The position numbers and the translations under genes were made by a program. Positions 41,971-50,125 of a DNA stretch of 50,126 bases are shown here, in pieces; positions within the stretch are counted from its first letter, which is position 1, and every line of letters starts with the position of its first letter. Under the pieces are notes generated by a model that saw only the letters and a program-made list of their open reading frames with translations, searched no databases and was not told the DNA's origin. The stretch comes from an uncultured Clostridia bacterium (lineage in GTDB: Bacteria; Bacillota; Clostridia; Oscillospirales; Acutalibacteraceae): NCBI GenBank assembly GCA_946531445.1, contig CAMNAP010000005.1, positions 1 through 50,126 on the forward strand. The letters are read 5' to 3'.

Positions 41971-42924
41971 ATGGAAATAATCAGATTAAACCCCGTTTTT
42001 AAGGATTATATCTGGGGCGGTCACAGACTTGAAAAGGATTTCGGCTTTGTTTCGGGCTTTGACAAAACGGCAGAGGGCTGGATGCTCGCCTGCCACAAGG
42101 ACGGAATGAATACCGCAAACGGCGGAAGCTTTGACAAAATGCCGCTTGATAAAATTCTCGAACAGGAGGGAATTGAAAAGCTTGCAGGTACTAACTGCCT
42201 TAAATTCCCCTACTTCCCCGTTCTTATAAAGCTCATTGACGCATACGACAATCTCTCCGTTCAGGTTCACCCCGACGACGAATACGCGCGAAGAGTTGAA
42301 AACGAATTCGGCAAAACAGAGATGTGGTACGTGCTTGACGCGGAGAAAGGCGCTCAGCTTATTTACGGCTTTAAAGAAAAAATTTCAAAGGACGAATTCA
42401 GGCAGGCTATTGAAAACAACACCCTCCTTGACAAACTCAACAGCGTTAAGGTTAAAAAGGGCGATTTGTTCTTTATTGAGGCGGGAACCGTTCACGCAAT
42501 AGGCAAGGGCGCGCTTATCGCTGAAATTCAGCAGAATTCAAACTGTACCTACCGCGTATACGATTACGGTAGGGTCGGCAAGGACGGAAAGCCCAGAGAG
42601 CTTCATATTAAAAAGGCGCTTGACGTTTCAAAAACAGAGCCGCCGAAATATGACATAAAACCCTTCGGCAAAGAGGAAAAGCACGACGGTTACATCTCTC
42701 AGCGCCTCGCTCAGTGCGAGCTGTTCACGGTTGACAGATATAAATGTGAAAAAGCCCTGACCCTTGAAGCTGACAAAACCTCCTTTAACCACATTCTCGT
42801 AACTGACGGAAGAGGCGAAATTGACGGTATGTCAGTAAAAAAAGGCGACTCCCTTTTTGTTCCTGCAAATTACGGAAAATACACCGTCAGCGGCTCGCTT
42901 GAATTTTTAATTACAAAAATTTAA
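41971..42924 (+). CDS. manA: Mannose-6-phosphate isomerase, class I
   Basis: Zinc enzyme converting mannose 6-phosphate and fructose 6-phosphate, linking mannose to glycolysis and GDP-mannose synthesis. Start at 41971 (317 residues); an earlier in-frame ATG at 41908 lies upstream of the promoter. The cupin metal ligands are Gln98 and His100 in QVHPDDEYA, Glu117, and His175 in GTVHAIGKG. YRVYDYGR completes the pocket. Its neighbour two genes on is a predicted beta-mannanase, so a mannan-use context is plausible. Confidence 0.95.
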   Translation: MEIIRLNPVFKDYIWGGHRLEKDFGFVSGFDKTAEGWMLACHKDGMNTANGGSFDKMPLDKILEQEGIEKLAGTNCLKFPYFPVLIKLIDAYDNLSVQVHPDDEYARRVENEFGKTEMWYVLDAEKGAQLIYGFKEKISKDEFRQAIENNTLLDKLNSVKVKKGDLFFIEAGTVHAIGKGALIAEIQQNSNCTYRVYDYGRVGKDGKPRELHIKKALDVSKTEPPKYDIKPFGKEEKHDGYISQRLAQCELFTVDRYKCEKALTLEADKTSFNHILVTDGRGEIDGMSVKKGDSLFVPANYGKYTVSGSLEFLITKI

Positions 42925-42938
42925 CACTGAATAAAACT

Positions 42939-42973
42939 CGCTCCCTTCGGTTACACTATGTAAAAAGGGAGTG
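42939..42973 (+). promoter_or_regulatory. Hairpin covering the DUF378 ribosome binding site
   Basis: A 9-bp stem (42939-42947 with 42965-42973, one G-U) and a 17-base loop. The right arm holds AAGGGAG, the Shine-Dalgarno of the next gene, so the structure would hide it. A short T-run (ATTTTT) follows, so it could also act as a weak manA terminator. Only the pairing is directly seen. Confidence 0.5.
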
Positions 42974-42979
42974 ATTTTT

Positions 42980-43186
42980 ATGCGAATTGTAAACAGAATA
43001 GCTTTGATACTGAATATTATCGGCGGTATCAACTGGCTGCTTGTAGGCCTTTTCAAATTTGACATAGTTGCGTGGATTTTCGGCGGACAGGACGCCGTAA
43101 TGTCGCGTATTCTTTATACAATTATCGGTCTTGCGGCAGTGTGGTGCATCAGCCTTCTTTTCAGAAATCGTATGCTTGACGATTAA
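42980..43186 (+). CDS. DUF378 small membrane protein
   Basis: Two-helix membrane protein of the YuzA/DUF378 family, function unknown. It has 68 residues from the ATG at 42980, with an earlier GTG at 42971 inside the hairpin. Hydrophobic segments lie at ~5-25 and 42-60. The family signature IIGGINWLLVGLF is present. It is followed by a strong terminator. Confidence 0.85.
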   Translation: MRIVNRIALILNIIGGINWLLVGLFKFDIVAWIFGGQDAVMSRILYTIIGLAAVWCISLLFRNRMLDD

Positions 43187-43195
43187 AAAAGTCGA

Positions 43196-43236
43196 AAATC
43201 ACTGTAAGGTTACGCCTTACGGTGATTTATTTTTTT
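43196..43236 (+). terminator. Intrinsic terminator after DUF378 gene
   Basis: A 14-bp stem with one G-U pair (43196-43209 with 43215-43228), a TTACG loop, and a run of seven T after one A. It lies 9 bp after the DUF378 stop and separates it from the GH26 promoter. Confidence 0.9.
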
Positions 43237-43252
43237 GCAGCCCTTATCCTCG

Positions 43253-43281
43253 TTGACAAAACCGCTCAGAACAAGTACAAT
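43253..43281 (+). promoter_or_regulatory. Strong promoter of the GH26 gene
   Basis: An exact TTGACA (43253-43258) and TACAAT (43276-43281, five of six) with a 17-bp spacer. The start should be near 43288, giving a ~40-nt leader. The ribosome binding site before 43329 is weak (AAAGAACTT). No cre-like operator was recognised. Confidence 0.75.
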
Positions 43282-43328
43282 AAAAACATAACCGAAAACA
43301 GTATTAAAACTTTAAAGAACTTACGACT

Positions 43329-44321
43329 ATGAATAAAAAAGGAAAAACAACAATAGTTTTCACGCTGATTATCGCGCTTTTAACGGTCAGCCTGACTGTG
43401 TCGGAAAATATAAACAGAGAATATACCCTGTCAAACCCGAACGCCGACAAAACCGCAACCGCGGTTTACGGTTATCTTACGTCACTCTACGGCAAACAGG
43501 TACTCAGCGCTCAGCAGGAATCAACATGGATGGGTTCTGATAATTATGAGTTTGATTACATTCAGTCCGCCTCCTCAAAACTCCCTGCAATCCGTGGTTT
43601 TGACTATATGAACGATGATTTTGAAGGCGTAAACAAACGCGCGCTTGAATGGTGGCAAAGCGGCGGACTTGTTACAATCTGCTGGCACACCGGAAGCAAT
43701 TTCAGCGGCGAGTGGAACGACGCTCAGAATACGGAAATTGCGGACTGGGACAAGGCGCTCACCGAGGGCACAGACGAATATAACGCCCTTATCAGCGGTA
43801 TGGATAAAGGCGCTGCGGCGCTGAGCGAGCTTCAGAAGCAGGGCGTAACGGTGCTTTGGCGCCCGTTTCACGAATTTGACGGAAAGTGGTTCTGGTGGGG
43901 CAAAGGCGGCGAAGAGAATTTCAAAAAGCTGTGGCGAATAATGTACGAGCGCTATACAAATTACTGGAAGCTCAACAATCTTATCTGGGTGCTCGGCTAT
44001 TCGCATAACGGAATTGATTGTAAAAGCTGGTATGTCGGAAACAAATACTGCGACATCATAGGCGCTGACAGCTACGACGGCGGCGCACAGCCCGGGCTTT
44101 TTACCCAGCTGATAAAAATCAATTCGGATAATAAGCCGAAATGCTTCCACGAATGCGGCAAAAACCCCGATGAAAACGAGCTCAATTCAACAAGGTGGCT
44201 CTGGTTTATGACGTGGCACACCGAATACCTTACGGACAACAACGACACAACTTCACTAAACAAGCTGTACAACAGCGAGCTTGTCATAACGCTTGACGAA
44301 CTCCCGAACTTTAAGGAGTAA
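43329..44321 (+). CDS. Secreted GH26 beta-mannanase-like hydrolase
   Basis: Predicted retaining endo-beta-1,4-mannanase or related GH26 enzyme. The 330 residues have an N-terminal hydrophobic segment (TTIVFTLIIALLTVSLTV) that is a signal peptide or anchor. The catalytic pair is Glu182 (acid/base, WRPFHEFDGKWFWWG) and Glu275 (nucleophile, KCFHECGKNP). The short size and lack of carbohydrate-binding modules suggest a simple single-domain enzyme. It is transcribed from its own strong promoter and followed after 3 bp by the zinc-ribbon gene. Substrate (mannan, glucomannan or another beta-glycan) is inferred from family only. Confidence 0.88.
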   Translation: MNKKGKTTIVFTLIIALLTVSLTVSENINREYTLSNPNADKTATAVYGYLTSLYGKQVLSAQQESTWMGSDNYEFDYIQSASSKLPAIRGFDYMNDDFEGVNKRALEWWQSGGLVTICWHTGSNFSGEWNDAQNTEIADWDKALTEGTDEYNALISGMDKGAAALSELQKQGVTVLWRPFHEFDGKWFWWGKGGEENFKKLWRIMYERYTNYWKLNNLIWVLGYSHNGIDCKSWYVGNKYCDIIGADSYDGGAQPGLFTQLIKINSDNKPKCFHECGKNPDENELNSTRWLWFMTWHTEYLTDNNDTTSLNKLYNSELVITLDELPNFKE

Positions 44322-44324
44322 AAT

Positions 44325-44861
44325 ATGGAATTACAGAAAATTCTGTATCATAATTACAGATGGGCAACAACAAATCCTCCCCAAAATTATTCAAGAGATA
44401 TAATTATTGAAAAGACCGATTCAGGATATGTTATAAAGAATGAAGTTTGCGACAATTCGTTTTCAAGCAAAAAAGAATACCCTCTGTCCGATGAACAGCT
44501 TGAAAGAATAATTGCTCTTTTCACTCAAAATGATATTTATTCCGGAATTGAAGAGGCAAAGGCTTATGAGCAAAGAATTCCAATTATGCAGGTCGGCGGT
44601 GCAAGCGGCGCTTCACTTTCCGTTGAAACCGACGAATATGAAATCCACACCTCACTATTAACGGACAAGCTTAACGCCTTTATTAATGAGATAAATGCGC
44701 TTTATGCTGAAGCGTCAGACGGTGATACGTCAAATAACAATAATGTGTCAGGCGCTGTAAAAGTTGAAGTGTGGAAATGTCTGAATTGCGGTTATGAATC
44801 AAACAGAGGTAATTACTGTGAAGAATGCGGCAGCGCCAAAAATAACAATAATCAGGAGTAG
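44325..44861 (+). CDS. Hypothetical protein with C-terminal zinc ribbon
   Basis: No family recognised for the N-terminal 130 residues, which are soluble and mixed alpha/beta with no signal peptide. A Ser/Asn-rich linker (~130-142) leads to a zinc ribbon with Cys152, Cys155, Cys165 and Cys168 (CLNCGY and CEECGS). The 178-residue protein is read from AAGGAG located in the last codons of the GH26 gene. It precedes the TPR and DUF4037 genes by 2 bp and is probably part of that group. Function unknown. Confidence 0.7.
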   Translation: MELQKILYHNYRWATTNPPQNYSRDIIIEKTDSGYVIKNEVCDNSFSSKKEYPLSDEQLERIIALFTQNDIYSGIEEAKAYEQRIPIMQVGGASGASLSVETDEYEIHTSLLTDKLNAFINEINALYAEASDGDTSNNNNVSGAVKVEVWKCLNCGYESNRGNYCEECGSAKNNNNQE

Positions 44862-44863
44862 CT

Positions 44864-45703
44864 ATGAACAACAAAGGATATTTAGAGCCCGAGGATTACG
44901 CTGAGCCGAGGTGCCTTTTGTGCGATGAGCCGTACGGAAAAGCTCCCGAGGTAAAGCCTGTTCCCCAGCAGAGAATAATCGAAAAAATGAACGACTATAT
45001 GAGCCGCAGAGATTATGCGGGTGCAGAGCGTCACCTCCTCTACTGGCTTGAAGAGGCAAAGCTCGGGAATGACAAGGGCGGCGAGCTGCTGATAAGGAAC
45101 GAGCTTGTAGGCCATTTCAGAAAAACAGCGAATAAAGAGAAGGCGTTTGAAAGCGCAAGGGAGGCGCTTCGCCTGATTGACGAGCTTGACTTTGACGGCT
45201 CCGTAAGCGCGGGCACAACCTACATAAATGTTGCAACGGCTTACAACGCTTTCGGCGAAAACGAAAAGTCAATTGAGTTTTTTGAAAAGGCTGTAAAGGC
45301 GTATGAAGCTAACGCCTCAACCTCGCCCGAGCTTCTCGGCGGACTCTATAACAATATGGCGCTCACCCTTGTTTCGCTCTCACGCTTCGGGGAGGCAATG
45401 CCGCTTTTTCTCAAGGCGCTTGACGTTATGAAAACCGTTAATAACGGCGAGCTTGAAATGGCGATAACATATCTCAATATGGCTGATTTACTTGACGTAC
45501 AGTTCGGCTTTTCCGAAAAGGAAAACGAAATCTACGACCTTGTCGACAAGGCGTACGACTGTCTCAACAGCAAGAACGTAACGCACGACGGATACTACGC
45601 CTTTGTATGTGAAAAATGCGCGCCGTCATTCTCCTACTACGGCTATTTCATAGCGGCAAAAGAATTAAACGAAAAAGCGGAGGCAATTTATGAAAGGTCT
45701 TGA
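44864..45703 (+). CDS. Tetratricopeptide repeat protein
   Basis: Cytoplasmic scaffold-like protein of 279 residues. Repeated helical pairs of TPR type run from ~45 to 265 (for example TYINVATAYNAFGENEKSIE and GLYNNMALTLVSLSRFGEAM). The N terminus carries a conserved-looking CLLCDEPYG motif. AGGAG lies 5 bp before the ATG. It overlaps the DUF4037 gene by 14 bp, so the two products are probably stoichiometric partners. No enzymatic domain is visible. Confidence 0.8.
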   Translation: MNNKGYLEPEDYAEPRCLLCDEPYGKAPEVKPVPQQRIIEKMNDYMSRRDYAGAERHLLYWLEEAKLGNDKGGELLIRNELVGHFRKTANKEKAFESAREALRLIDELDFDGSVSAGTTYINVATAYNAFGENEKSIEFFEKAVKAYEANASTSPELLGGLYNNMALTLVSLSRFGEAMPLFLKALDVMKTVNNGELEMAITYLNMADLLDVQFGFSEKENEIYDLVDKAYDCLNSKNVTHDGYYAFVCEKCAPSFSYYGYFIAAKELNEKAEAIYERS

Positions 45704-46631
45704 GCTGTCTAAGGCATTTTTTGAAGAATACGGAAGGCCTATGCTTGAAAGCGGTTTTAATGATATACTGCCCTACCTTGCGGTCGGTCTTTTCGGAAGC
45801 GGCTCGGAGTGCTTCGGCTTTGACGACGAGGTGTCAACCGACCACGATTTTGAAGCGGGCTTCTGCATTTTCCTGCCTGATGAGAAAACCGTTGACAGAA
45901 GAAGCGCGTTTCTTCTTGAAAGAGCATACGCAAAGCTTCCAAAGGAGTTTATGGGCTACAGAAGAAATATGCTCTCCCCCGTCGGCGGCGCACGCCACGG
46001 AGTGATAAGAACGGCTGAGTTTTTTGCTGAAAAAACGGGAACGCCCGACGGTGTGCTCAGTCTTGAGCAATGGCTTACACTACCCGAGCAGTCACTCGCA
46101 GAGGCAACAAACGGCGAGGTTTTCTTTGACAACTACGGCGAGGTAACCGAAATAAGAAGCCGACTTAAAGCTATGCCTGAAAGCATAAGAAGAAAAAAGC
46201 TTGCGGGCAATCTGCTTTTAATGGCACAGTCGGGGCAGTACAATTACAAGCGCTGTGTTGACCGCGGCGAAACGGCAGCGGCTCAGCTTGCTGTTTTTGA
46301 ATTTGTAAAAAGCGCAACGTCTGTTATCTTTCTTTTAAATAAAAAGTATCAGCCCTATTATAAATGGAGCTTCAGAGCGCTCAGAGAGCTTGAAAAGCTT
46401 TCCCTTGACGCCGAGATTATGGAGCTTCTTCTCACAACGAATAACGACGGCGATATGGCTGAGGAAAAGTATTATTCAATCGAGGGAATAGCTTCCGATA
46501 TTATTGACGAGCTCGCCGAACAGAAGCTGACCGAGGCAATCTGCGGCGACCTTGAAAAGCACGCGTATTCCGTAAACGACGGTATAGCAGACGGTGAAAT
46601 TCGAAATCTTCACATCCTTGCAGCAGTATAA
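45690..46631 (+). CDS. DUF4037 nucleotidyltransferase-fold protein
   Basis: The 313 residues begin with a polymerase-beta-like nucleotidyltransferase pattern: GLFGSGSECFG (36-40 GSGSE) and STDHDFEAG, with Asp51 and Asp53 as the likely metal ligands. A DUF4037-type helical region follows (~130-310). Substrate is unknown; the fold suggests transfer of a nucleotide to a small molecule or protein. It overlaps the TPR gene by 14 bp and precedes nrdG by 21 bp, which may place it in one long transcript with nrdG. Confidence 0.75.
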   Translation: MKGLELSKAFFEEYGRPMLESGFNDILPYLAVGLFGSGSECFGFDDEVSTDHDFEAGFCIFLPDEKTVDRRSAFLLERAYAKLPKEFMGYRRNMLSPVGGARHGVIRTAEFFAEKTGTPDGVLSLEQWLTLPEQSLAEATNGEVFFDNYGEVTEIRSRLKAMPESIRRKKLAGNLLLMAQSGQYNYKRCVDRGETAAAQLAVFEFVKSATSVIFLLNKKYQPYYKWSFRALRELEKLSLDAEIMELLLTTNNDGDMAEEKYYSIEGIASDIIDELAEQKLTEAICGDLEKHAYSVNDGIADGEIRNLHILAAV

Positions 46632-46652
46632 TATAAAGAGGTATAAATATTT

Positions 46653-47345
46653 ATGAAATTACACGGACTTCAAAAAATGACGCTTCTTGACTTTCCGGGA
46701 GTAGTTGCCTGCACAGTATTTTTGGGCGGCTGCGATTTCCGCTGCCCGTTTTGTCACAACTTTGAACTTATAGACGGAACTGCTCAGCCGATTATGGACG
46801 ACGGTGAGCTTATCTCATTTCTTGAGAGCAGAAAGGGACTTATTGAGGGCGTGGCAATTACGGGCGGCGAGCCCTGCCTTCACAGCGATTTGCCCGAGCT
46901 TATTAATAAAATACGCGCAGTCGGCTACAAGGTTAAGCTTGACACAAACGGCTACCACCCCGAAATGCTCAAAAGAATTCTTGACGAAAAGCTTGTTGAC
47001 TACGTTGCAATGGACATAAAAAACAGCGAGGAAAAATACGCCCTCACCTGCGGAATTGAAGCAATAGATTTTGAAAAAATTAAAAAGAGTATGTCTTATC
47101 TTATGACGGGCGACACAGACTACGAATTCAGAACAACCGTTATAAGCGAGCTTCACAGCGAGGACGACTTTGAAAAAATCGGCGAAATGATTAAAGGCGC
47201 AAAGCGCTATTTTCTTCAACGCTTTACAGACCGTGAAACAGTACCTTACGGAAATCTTAGCGCCCCAAGCTTTGACGAGATGTACAAATACGCCGAAATT
47301 ATGAAAAAATACATCCCCGAAACACAGCTTCGCGGTGTTGAGTAG
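46653..47345 (+). CDS. nrdG: Anaerobic RNR activating protein
   Basis: Radical SAM activase that generates the glycyl radical on NrdD. The 230 residues carry the cluster motif CDFRCPFC (Cys27, Cys31, Cys34), then ITGGEPCLHSDLPEL and LDTNGYHPEML. It starts MKLHGLQKMTLLDFPG, typical of the NrdG form widespread in anaerobes and archaea. It lies upstream of nrdD, the reverse of the E. coli order, with a separate promoter between them. Confidence 0.92.
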   Translation: MKLHGLQKMTLLDFPGVVACTVFLGGCDFRCPFCHNFELIDGTAQPIMDDGELISFLESRKGLIEGVAITGGEPCLHSDLPELINKIRAVGYKVKLDTNGYHPEMLKRILDEKLVDYVAMDIKNSEEKYALTCGIEAIDFEKIKKSMSYLMTGDTDYEFRTTVISELHSEDDFEKIGEMIKGAKRYFLQRFTDRETVPYGNLSAPSFDEMYKYAEIMKKYIPETQLRGVE

Positions 47346-47347
47346 TA

Positions 47348-47404
47348 ACACTACATATTGTGGTTAAAAAATTTTTTCAATAAAAATAACGGAACATATT
47401 GACA
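47348..47404 (+). promoter_or_regulatory. Candidate NrdR operator upstream of nrdD
   Basis: ACACTACATATTGTGG at 47348-47363 matches the NrdR box consensus ACACTATATATAGTGT at 13 of 16 positions. A weaker second site with the same ACATATTG core lies at 47394-47401, offset by 41 bp (about four helical turns), and overlaps the -35 element. NrdR is the ATP/dATP-sensing repressor of ribonucleotide reductase genes, and such paired sites are its usual arrangement. Confidence 0.6.
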
Positions 47405-47427
47405 AATACCCCTCTTATTGATATAAT
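47399..47427 (+). promoter_or_regulatory. Perfect sigma-A promoter of nrdD
   Basis: An exact TTGACA (47399-47404) and TATAAT (47422-47427) with a 17-bp spacer. Start expected near 47434, leader ~47 nt. GAGAGGGG at 47468-47475 is the ribosome binding site. The inherently strong promoter is consistent with control by repression. Confidence 0.85.
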
Positions 47428-47481
47428 ACATTTTGCACGGTCTAAAGACTGAAAATGAATTATTAATGAGAGGGGTTTACT

Positions 47482-49875
47482 ATGTATCAGGTAATCAAGC
47501 GCGACGGCAGCGTAACAGATTTTAACATAAGCAAAATCAGCGCCGCTATTACAAAAGCTTTTGAAGCACAGGGAAAAGAATCACATCCAAGCGTAATTGA
47601 CTTAATTTCACTTCACGTTACAGCAGATTTTGAAAGCAAAATCAAAGACGGAAAAATTACGGTAGAAGCAATTCAGGACAGCGTTGAGAAGGTGCTTTCC
47701 GAATCAGGCTATGCCGATGTTGCAAAGGCATATATCCTCTACCGTAAGCAAAGAGAAAAAGTCCGCAACATCAACTCAACACTTCTTAACTATAAGGACA
47801 TCGTTGACAACTATCTTAAAATCAACGACTGGCGCGTTAAGGAAAACGCAACTGTTACATACTCTGTTGGCGGTCTTATCCTTTCAAACTCGGGCGCTAT
47901 TACAGCTAACTACTGGCTCAGCGAGGTATACGACGACGAGGTTGCAAACGCACACAGGAACGCAGACATCCACATCCACGACCTTTCAATGCTTACAGGC
48001 TACTGCGCAGGCTGGAGCCTCAAGCAGCTTATTCAGGAGGGGCTCGGCGGCGTAACGGGCAAGATTACCTCTTCTCCCGCTAACCACCTTTCAACTCTTT
48101 GCAACCAGATGGTAAACTTCCTCGGCATTATGCAAAACGAGTGGGCAGGCGCTCAGGCGTTCTCATCGTTTGATACATATCTTGCACCCTTCGTTAAAAT
48201 TGACAATCTTTCACAAAAAGAGGTTAAGCAATGCATTCAGTCCTTCGTTTACGGCGTTAACACACCGAGCCGCTGGGGTACTCAGGCACCGTTTTCAAAC
48301 ATCACTCTTGACTGGGTAGTTCCAAACGACCTTAAAAACCTTCCCGCTATCATCGGCGGCAAAGAGGTAGACTTCACCTACGGCGACTGTCAGAAGGAAA
48401 TGGATATGGTAAACAAAGCGTTTATCGAGGTTATGATTGAAGGCGACGCAAACGGCCGCGGCTTCCAGTATCCTATTCCCACATACTCAATTACAAGAGA
48501 TTTTGACTGGAGCGAAAGCGAAAATAACAAGCTCTTATTTGAAATGACAGCTAAATACGGTACTCCGTATTTCTCAAACTACATTAACTCCGATATGGAG
48601 CCAAGCGACGTACGTTCAATGTGCTGCCGTCTCCGTCTTGACCTTCGTGAGCTTCGTAAAAAGTCAGGCGGCTTCTTCGGTTCAGGCGAATCAACAGGTT
48701 CAATCGGCGTTGTTACAATCAACCTTCCCCGAATCGCTTATCAGGCAACTGACGAGGCAGATTTCTATAAGCGCCTTGACCGCCTTATGGACATTGCCGC
48801 ACGCAGCTTAAAGACAAAGCGTACAGTTATTACAACTCTTCTTGACCAGGGCCTTTATCCTTACACAAAGAGATATCTCGGCACCTTCTCAAACCATTTC
48901 TCAACTATCGGTCTTATCGGTATGAACGAAGCGGGTCTCAACGCAAAATGGCTTAAGGCTGACCTTACAGACGAAAAGGTACAGCGCTTTGCAAGAGACG
49001 TTCTCAATCATATGCGTGAAAGACTTTCAGACTATCAGGAGCAGTACGGTGACCTCTACAACCTTGAGGCAACTCCCGCAGAGTCAACAACCTACCGTTT
49101 TGCAAAGCACGATAAAGAGGACTTCCCCGACATTATCACTGCTAATATGAACGGCGACCCGTACTACACAAACTCCTCTCACCTCCCCGTAGGCTACACA
49201 GAGGACATCTTCTCAGCTCTTGACATTCAGGACGATTTACAGACTCTTTACACCTCGGGTACTGTATTCCACGCGTTCCTCGGCGAAAAGCTTCCCGACT
49301 GGAAGGCAGCTGCAAACCTTGTAAGAAAGATTGCAGAAAACTACAAGCTTCCTTACTACACAATGTCTCCTACATACTCTGTATGTAAAGACCACGGCTA
49401 CCTTACGGGCGAACAGTTCACCTGCCCGATTTGCGGAGCTAAAACAGAGGTTAACAGCCGTATCACAGGCTACTACAGACCTATTCAGAACTGGAACGAC
49501 GGTAAGGCTCAGGAATATAAGGACCGTAAGGTTTACAACATCGGCCATTCACACCTTACTCATACGGGACCGAATCCCGCGCCCGTTGACGAGGAAGCTC
49601 CAAAAACAGCTCCTGTTGCAGAATCTGTAAGTGAGGCAAATACAGACGCTGACGTAATCCTTTTCAAAACAGCAACCTGCCCCAACTGTAAGGCGGCTGC
49701 GGCTCTTCTCGGCAAAGCAGGAGTTGAATATACAGCCCTCAACGCTGACGAAAACGCAGAGCTCGTTGCAAAGTACGGAATCAAGCAGGCTCCGACTCTT
49801 ATAGTTAAAAACGGAGACAGCTTTGAAAAGTTCCGCGGCGTATCCGATATTAAGGGTTATTTAATGAACAAATAA
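47482..49875 (+). CDS. nrdD: Class III ribonucleotide reductase with redoxin tail
   Basis: Reduces ribonucleotides to deoxyribonucleotides without oxygen, using a glycyl radical. The 797 residues contain an N-terminal ATP cone (~1-90, VIKRDGSVTDFN), the ten-stranded barrel, and a zinc-ribbon/glycyl-radical loop with CKDHGY, CPICG and Gly663 in SRITGYYRP. Unlike the typical ~700-residue enzyme, it continues through a Pro/Ala/Glu linker (~685-720) into a glutaredoxin/NrdH-like domain with CPNC at 733-736 and APTLIVKNG. This suggests disulfide-based rather than formate-based reduction, as described for thioredoxin-linked NrdD enzymes. Confidence 0.95.
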   Translation: MYQVIKRDGSVTDFNISKISAAITKAFEAQGKESHPSVIDLISLHVTADFESKIKDGKITVEAIQDSVEKVLSESGYADVAKAYILYRKQREKVRNINSTLLNYKDIVDNYLKINDWRVKENATVTYSVGGLILSNSGAITANYWLSEVYDDEVANAHRNADIHIHDLSMLTGYCAGWSLKQLIQEGLGGVTGKITSSPANHLSTLCNQMVNFLGIMQNEWAGAQAFSSFDTYLAPFVKIDNLSQKEVKQCIQSFVYGVNTPSRWGTQAPFSNITLDWVVPNDLKNLPAIIGGKEVDFTYGDCQKEMDMVNKAFIEVMIEGDANGRGFQYPIPTYSITRDFDWSESENNKLLFEMTAKYGTPYFSNYINSDMEPSDVRSMCCRLRLDLRELRKKSGGFFGSGESTGSIGVVTINLPRIAYQATDEADFYKRLDRLMDIAARSLKTKRTVITTLLDQGLYPYTKRYLGTFSNHFSTIGLIGMNEAGLNAKWLKADLTDEKVQRFARDVLNHMRERLSDYQEQYGDLYNLEATPAESTTYRFAKHDKEDFPDIITANMNGDPYYTNSSHLPVGYTEDIFSALDIQDDLQTLYTSGTVFHAFLGEKLPDWKAAANLVRKIAENYKLPYYTMSPTYSVCKDHGYLTGEQFTCPICGAKTEVNSRITGYYRPIQNWNDGKAQEYKDRKVYNIGHSHLTHTGPNPAPVDEEAPKTAPVAESVSEANTDADVILFKTATCPNCKAAAALLGKAGVEYTALNADENAELVAKYGIKQAPTLIVKNGDSFEKFRGVSDIKGYLMNK

Positions 49876-49881
49876 AACAAA

Positions 49882-49908
49882 AAGGGCTGCCACTCGGTGG
49901 CAGCCCTT
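49882..49908. terminator. Terminator between nrdD and Cro/C1 regulator
   Basis: A perfect 12-bp GC-rich stem (AAGGGCTGCCAC and its complement) with a TCG loop between convergent genes. On the minus strand it is followed by TTTTTTGTTTTATT, a good U-tract for the regulator gene. On the plus strand no T-run follows, so termination of nrdD is less certain. Confidence 0.75.
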
Positions 49909-49912
49909 ATAC

Positions 49913-50125
49913 TCATTCGTCAGACTGATATTCAATTAAATCGCCCGGCTGACAATGCAAAACCTCACACAGCGCCTGAAGCGTTGAAAAACGTATCGCG
50001 CTGACGTGTCCGTTTTTCAGCTTTGAAAGATTTACGTTTGCAACTCCGACCTTTTCCGAAAGCTCGTTGAGGCTCATCTTTCTGTCAGCCATAACTCTGT
50101 CAAGTCTCAGTACAATTTTACCCAT
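49913..50125 (-). CDS. Cro/C1-type helix-turn-helix regulator
   Basis: Small DNA-binding protein of 70 residues, almost all of it one XRE helix-turn-helix domain (KMSLNELSEKVGVANVNLSKLKNG), ending QPGDLIEYQSDE. It is of the YozG-like single-domain type commonly paired with membrane proteins or toxins beyond the gene. The start ATG is one base from the window edge, so an upstream extension or a different start cannot be excluded. Target unknown. Confidence 0.82.
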   Translation of the reverse strand: MGKIVLRLDRVMADRKMSLNELSEKVGVANVNLSKLKNGHVSAIRFSTLQALCEVLHCQPGDLIEYQSDE

